From Climacium dendroides (lineage: Eukaryota; Streptophyta; Bryopsida; Hypnales; Climaciaceae), in contig OX467087.1 in NCBI GenBank assembly GCA_950106755.1, forward strand, positions 20,092,047-20,156,046: a DNA stretch of 64,000 nucleotides. The letters are read 5' to 3'. A model generated the notes under the pieces. That model had not been told where the DNA came from. It did no database searches and was given only the letters and a program-made list of their open reading frames with translations. The position numbers and the translations under genes were made by a program. Shown here one piece after another: positions 61,900-64,000 of the stretch. The first letter of the stretch is position 1. Each line of letters begins with the position of its first letter.

Positions 61900-62386
61900 T
61901 CCCTAAAGGCTAGAGGCAGATTTTAGGTTAAAATTGTGAAAAATTGCCACTTTTTAGGGTTGCCATGCATCTTTATCTAGAATTTATTTTTGATTAGTAA
62001 ACAACTAAGAATGTGAGGAAATTTTCAAATATATATAAAGTTAGAAGAATTTTTTTTCAACCTTGTATGATAGGGCTAGCAACCTTTGAATCCTCTTAGA
62101 GTGAGATTTTTGTACTATACGTGGTTATTTTTTTGGACATTTGCTTCTTATATCAAGAAAGTTTCAAATCTACCAAATTTCAAAAATAAAAAAGGAGTTT
62201 TTCAAAAGTTCAAGGCAACATAACTTTTGCTCTAAGCACTTGACCAAGAAAAAATTAAATTCCCTCTAAAGGGATATATGTTCACACCTTGTGTCAAAAT
62301 TTTGTAAACATCTGACTAAAATTGACTTCATAGAAACCTACCTAAATTTTCAATTGTTTGTTCGACGAATAATTGTCCTTTAGGAG
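61900..62386 (+). mobile_element. TTAA-flanked piggyBac-like MITE, copy B8
   Basis: TTAA flanks both sides exactly (61896-61899 and 62387-62390). Ends are TCCCTAAAGG and, inverted, CTCCTAAAGG. The subterminal ACCTACC block near the right end corresponds to the same place in B1 and B3. The element is 487 bp, an internally shortened copy. Confidence 0.7.
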
Positions 62387-62390
62387 TTAA

Positions 62391-64000
62391 ACTAAGCATT
62401 TAAACTCCTATTGGATGATCAATTAATCTAACTAGAAACACTTTTTATGAGGTTGAACAAAAGTAAGTAGATTAAAGAATATAAAAAACAACAATCAAGG
62501 CATTGTATCAAACAATAGGTTATGGTGAATTGGAAGAAAAGAGAGTTCAAGGATTTGGAACAAAAGAAAGGTATGAATAAGTGCAAAGTAATTGCGCATT
62601 TGAATTCATGAATCATGAATCATTTAATGAATAAAAAATTAATTATACAATAGTAAGTGGATCATACATGAAGCATGTATTTTGTGAGGGAGGTGGAGAT
62701 TTTCAGTTTTGACTTTTCTTGAATATGTTTGTTATTAAATGGATGAAATGATTCATCAAAATGTATGTCGGTACAACATAGTTGTAAATGGCTTGCCCTT
62801 TGTTACAAATGTCAGGGTTCCTTTGCTAAGGATATTTTTGTTTTTTGGTCACCTTTTCTATACTGTAAATTTTTCATTCTTAAAAGGTTGAATGCATATT
62901 AATAATGCATATTATGATCTTGCCAAAGATGTGAAGTTCTAGCAACTAATGGCAAATCATGTCCAAAAAATGTTTACAAAAGACATCTAAAGGGATATAT
63001 CCGCATTTGTTATTGCACATGACTATGTAACAAAAAGATGTGAACATGATGTTTGCATTTCAATTCCTCCCCTCCATTGGAAAAATCAAGATCCCTTGAT
63101 TGAATTTAGAATAAATCCTCCTTCTAAATGTTGTTGATCTTCTAAAAAATACCAAAGCCGTTGATGTTGAGGGAACAAATGATCATTTGAAAAAATTTCA
63201 AGCCTCAAATAGGTTGTGAGGTCTATACTCCTTGTGGTACAATTATAGAATTTATTTTTGAATTTAATGTGTCACTATTGGTGCCACATTAGATTGACTA
63301 TTTTTTTCCAATTTTTTAATATTTTTAATATTTTTAATATTTGCATCAGGGGGGGGGGGCTTAAAATCAAAAACTTTTTGCCTTTTTGAGGCTTGAAATT
63401 TTTTCTAATGCTTTGCCGTCCAAATTTGGATATAAAATATGGATACAAATACAAACATGGTACATGATTTGGATGCGGATTCAAACTACAAATACATGAT
63501 ATGGTGTAGCATAGGAATACTTGGGAACAAAATCCAAGGAATCCTCTAGTGGTAGTTCTTTTCATTGGGGAAGGTCAATTCGTCTATCGTTTTGTATCTA
63601 AGGTCACTTTTACGTAGGTAAATCACTAGTGTGTTATAGTTAAAGATTAAAATCCCATTTATTAGTTTAATTATGTGAATTGGATATATTTTCTGTCCTA
63701 ACCTATTCTAGTAACAGTCCATTACCCATGGATGCAAATATTAGACATGTTGTCTCTGTCTTACACTAGAATTCTAATGTCAAATTGTCCAAGGTTTGTC
63801 AAATAGTCATGGCTCCTGTTCTATCAACTTAATCATGTCCAATATATATATCACATACATACAATTACAATTTCCTTGATTACTTTCCCTTTTAATTTGT
63901 TGTCAATTGGTCTAGTAACTATTTTACTAACCTAATTGCTACTAATGCAGATGCAAATTTCACAATCAGTTGGGTCAATTTGTCTCAGTATGAAGAGCAT
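62391..64000. other. Gene-free stretch to the window end
   Basis: I see no gene. A run of about eleven G lies at 63348-63358. From about 63550 the sequence resembles the left part of the insertion at 2349-4751, so another copy of that family probably begins here and leaves the window. Confidence 0.4.

Noticed and set aside
1..64000. CRISPR arrays, bacterial operons, rRNA or complete tRNA genes
   Set aside because: None found; spliced genes and transposon types place the window in a plant nuclear genome.

Overview
This is eukaryotic nuclear DNA from a land plant. Three intact intron-bearing genes with GT-AG splice sites encode plant-typical proteins: a chloroplast-targeted shikimate kinase-like protein (SKL1 type), a hydroxyproline O-arabinosyltransferase (HPAT) and a SOBIR1-like receptor kinase. 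Most introns are short (tens to several hundred bases, one near 1 kb). Between the genes lies AT-rich, transposon-filled DNA. I cannot name the species. Nothing organises the three genes as an operon or cluster; each looks like an independent unit.

Layout. 1-7.4 kb is a nest of mobile elements: an old dispersed repeat (D) is split by a head-to-tail run of Helitron-like elements, itself carrying a 2.4-kb insertion and a 256-bp foldback element, followed by an hAT-like MITE. 8.9-10.8 kb holds exon-like fragments in both orientations. 11-17 kb has dispersed repeats, a second hAT-like MITE and a TTAA-flanked element. 18.3-22.0 kb is SKL1 (minus strand, ten exons). 24.2-31.8 kb is a 7.6-kb CACTA-type transposon with an unusual transposase-like reading frame interrupted by two amber codons; a 91-bp perfect palindrome with the same terminus sits 260 bp beyond it. 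33-38 kb holds a TTAA-flanked element, a tandem duplication and a palindromic cluster. 38.8-43.0 kb is HPAT (plus strand, eight exons). 43.7-45.5 kb has two more TTAA-flanked elements. 46.1-49.0 kb is the SOBIR1-like kinase (minus strand, two exons), with a triplicated leader/promoter-like unit upstream. 50-64 kb is mostly gene-free: a third hAT-like MITE, a 122-bp foldback element with an 8-bp target duplication, tandem repeats, a GC-rich island, and a TTAA-flanked element holding a Helitron-like element whose empty site can be seen elsewhere in the window.

The main discoveries are mobile-element systems defined from internal comparison: (1) a CACTA-ended element whose only recognisable coding region is a GHTHED-type (DUF7869-like) protein rather than a recognisable TNP2-type transposase; (2) a family with TTAA flanks and CCCYTAAA termini, a piggyBac-like signature unusual for a plant; (3) a Helitron-like family (TC...CTAG, A^T insertion, no target duplication) whose copies share a small open reading frame. 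Gene models were built by hand from splice signals, reading phase and remembered family motifs; no database search was run.
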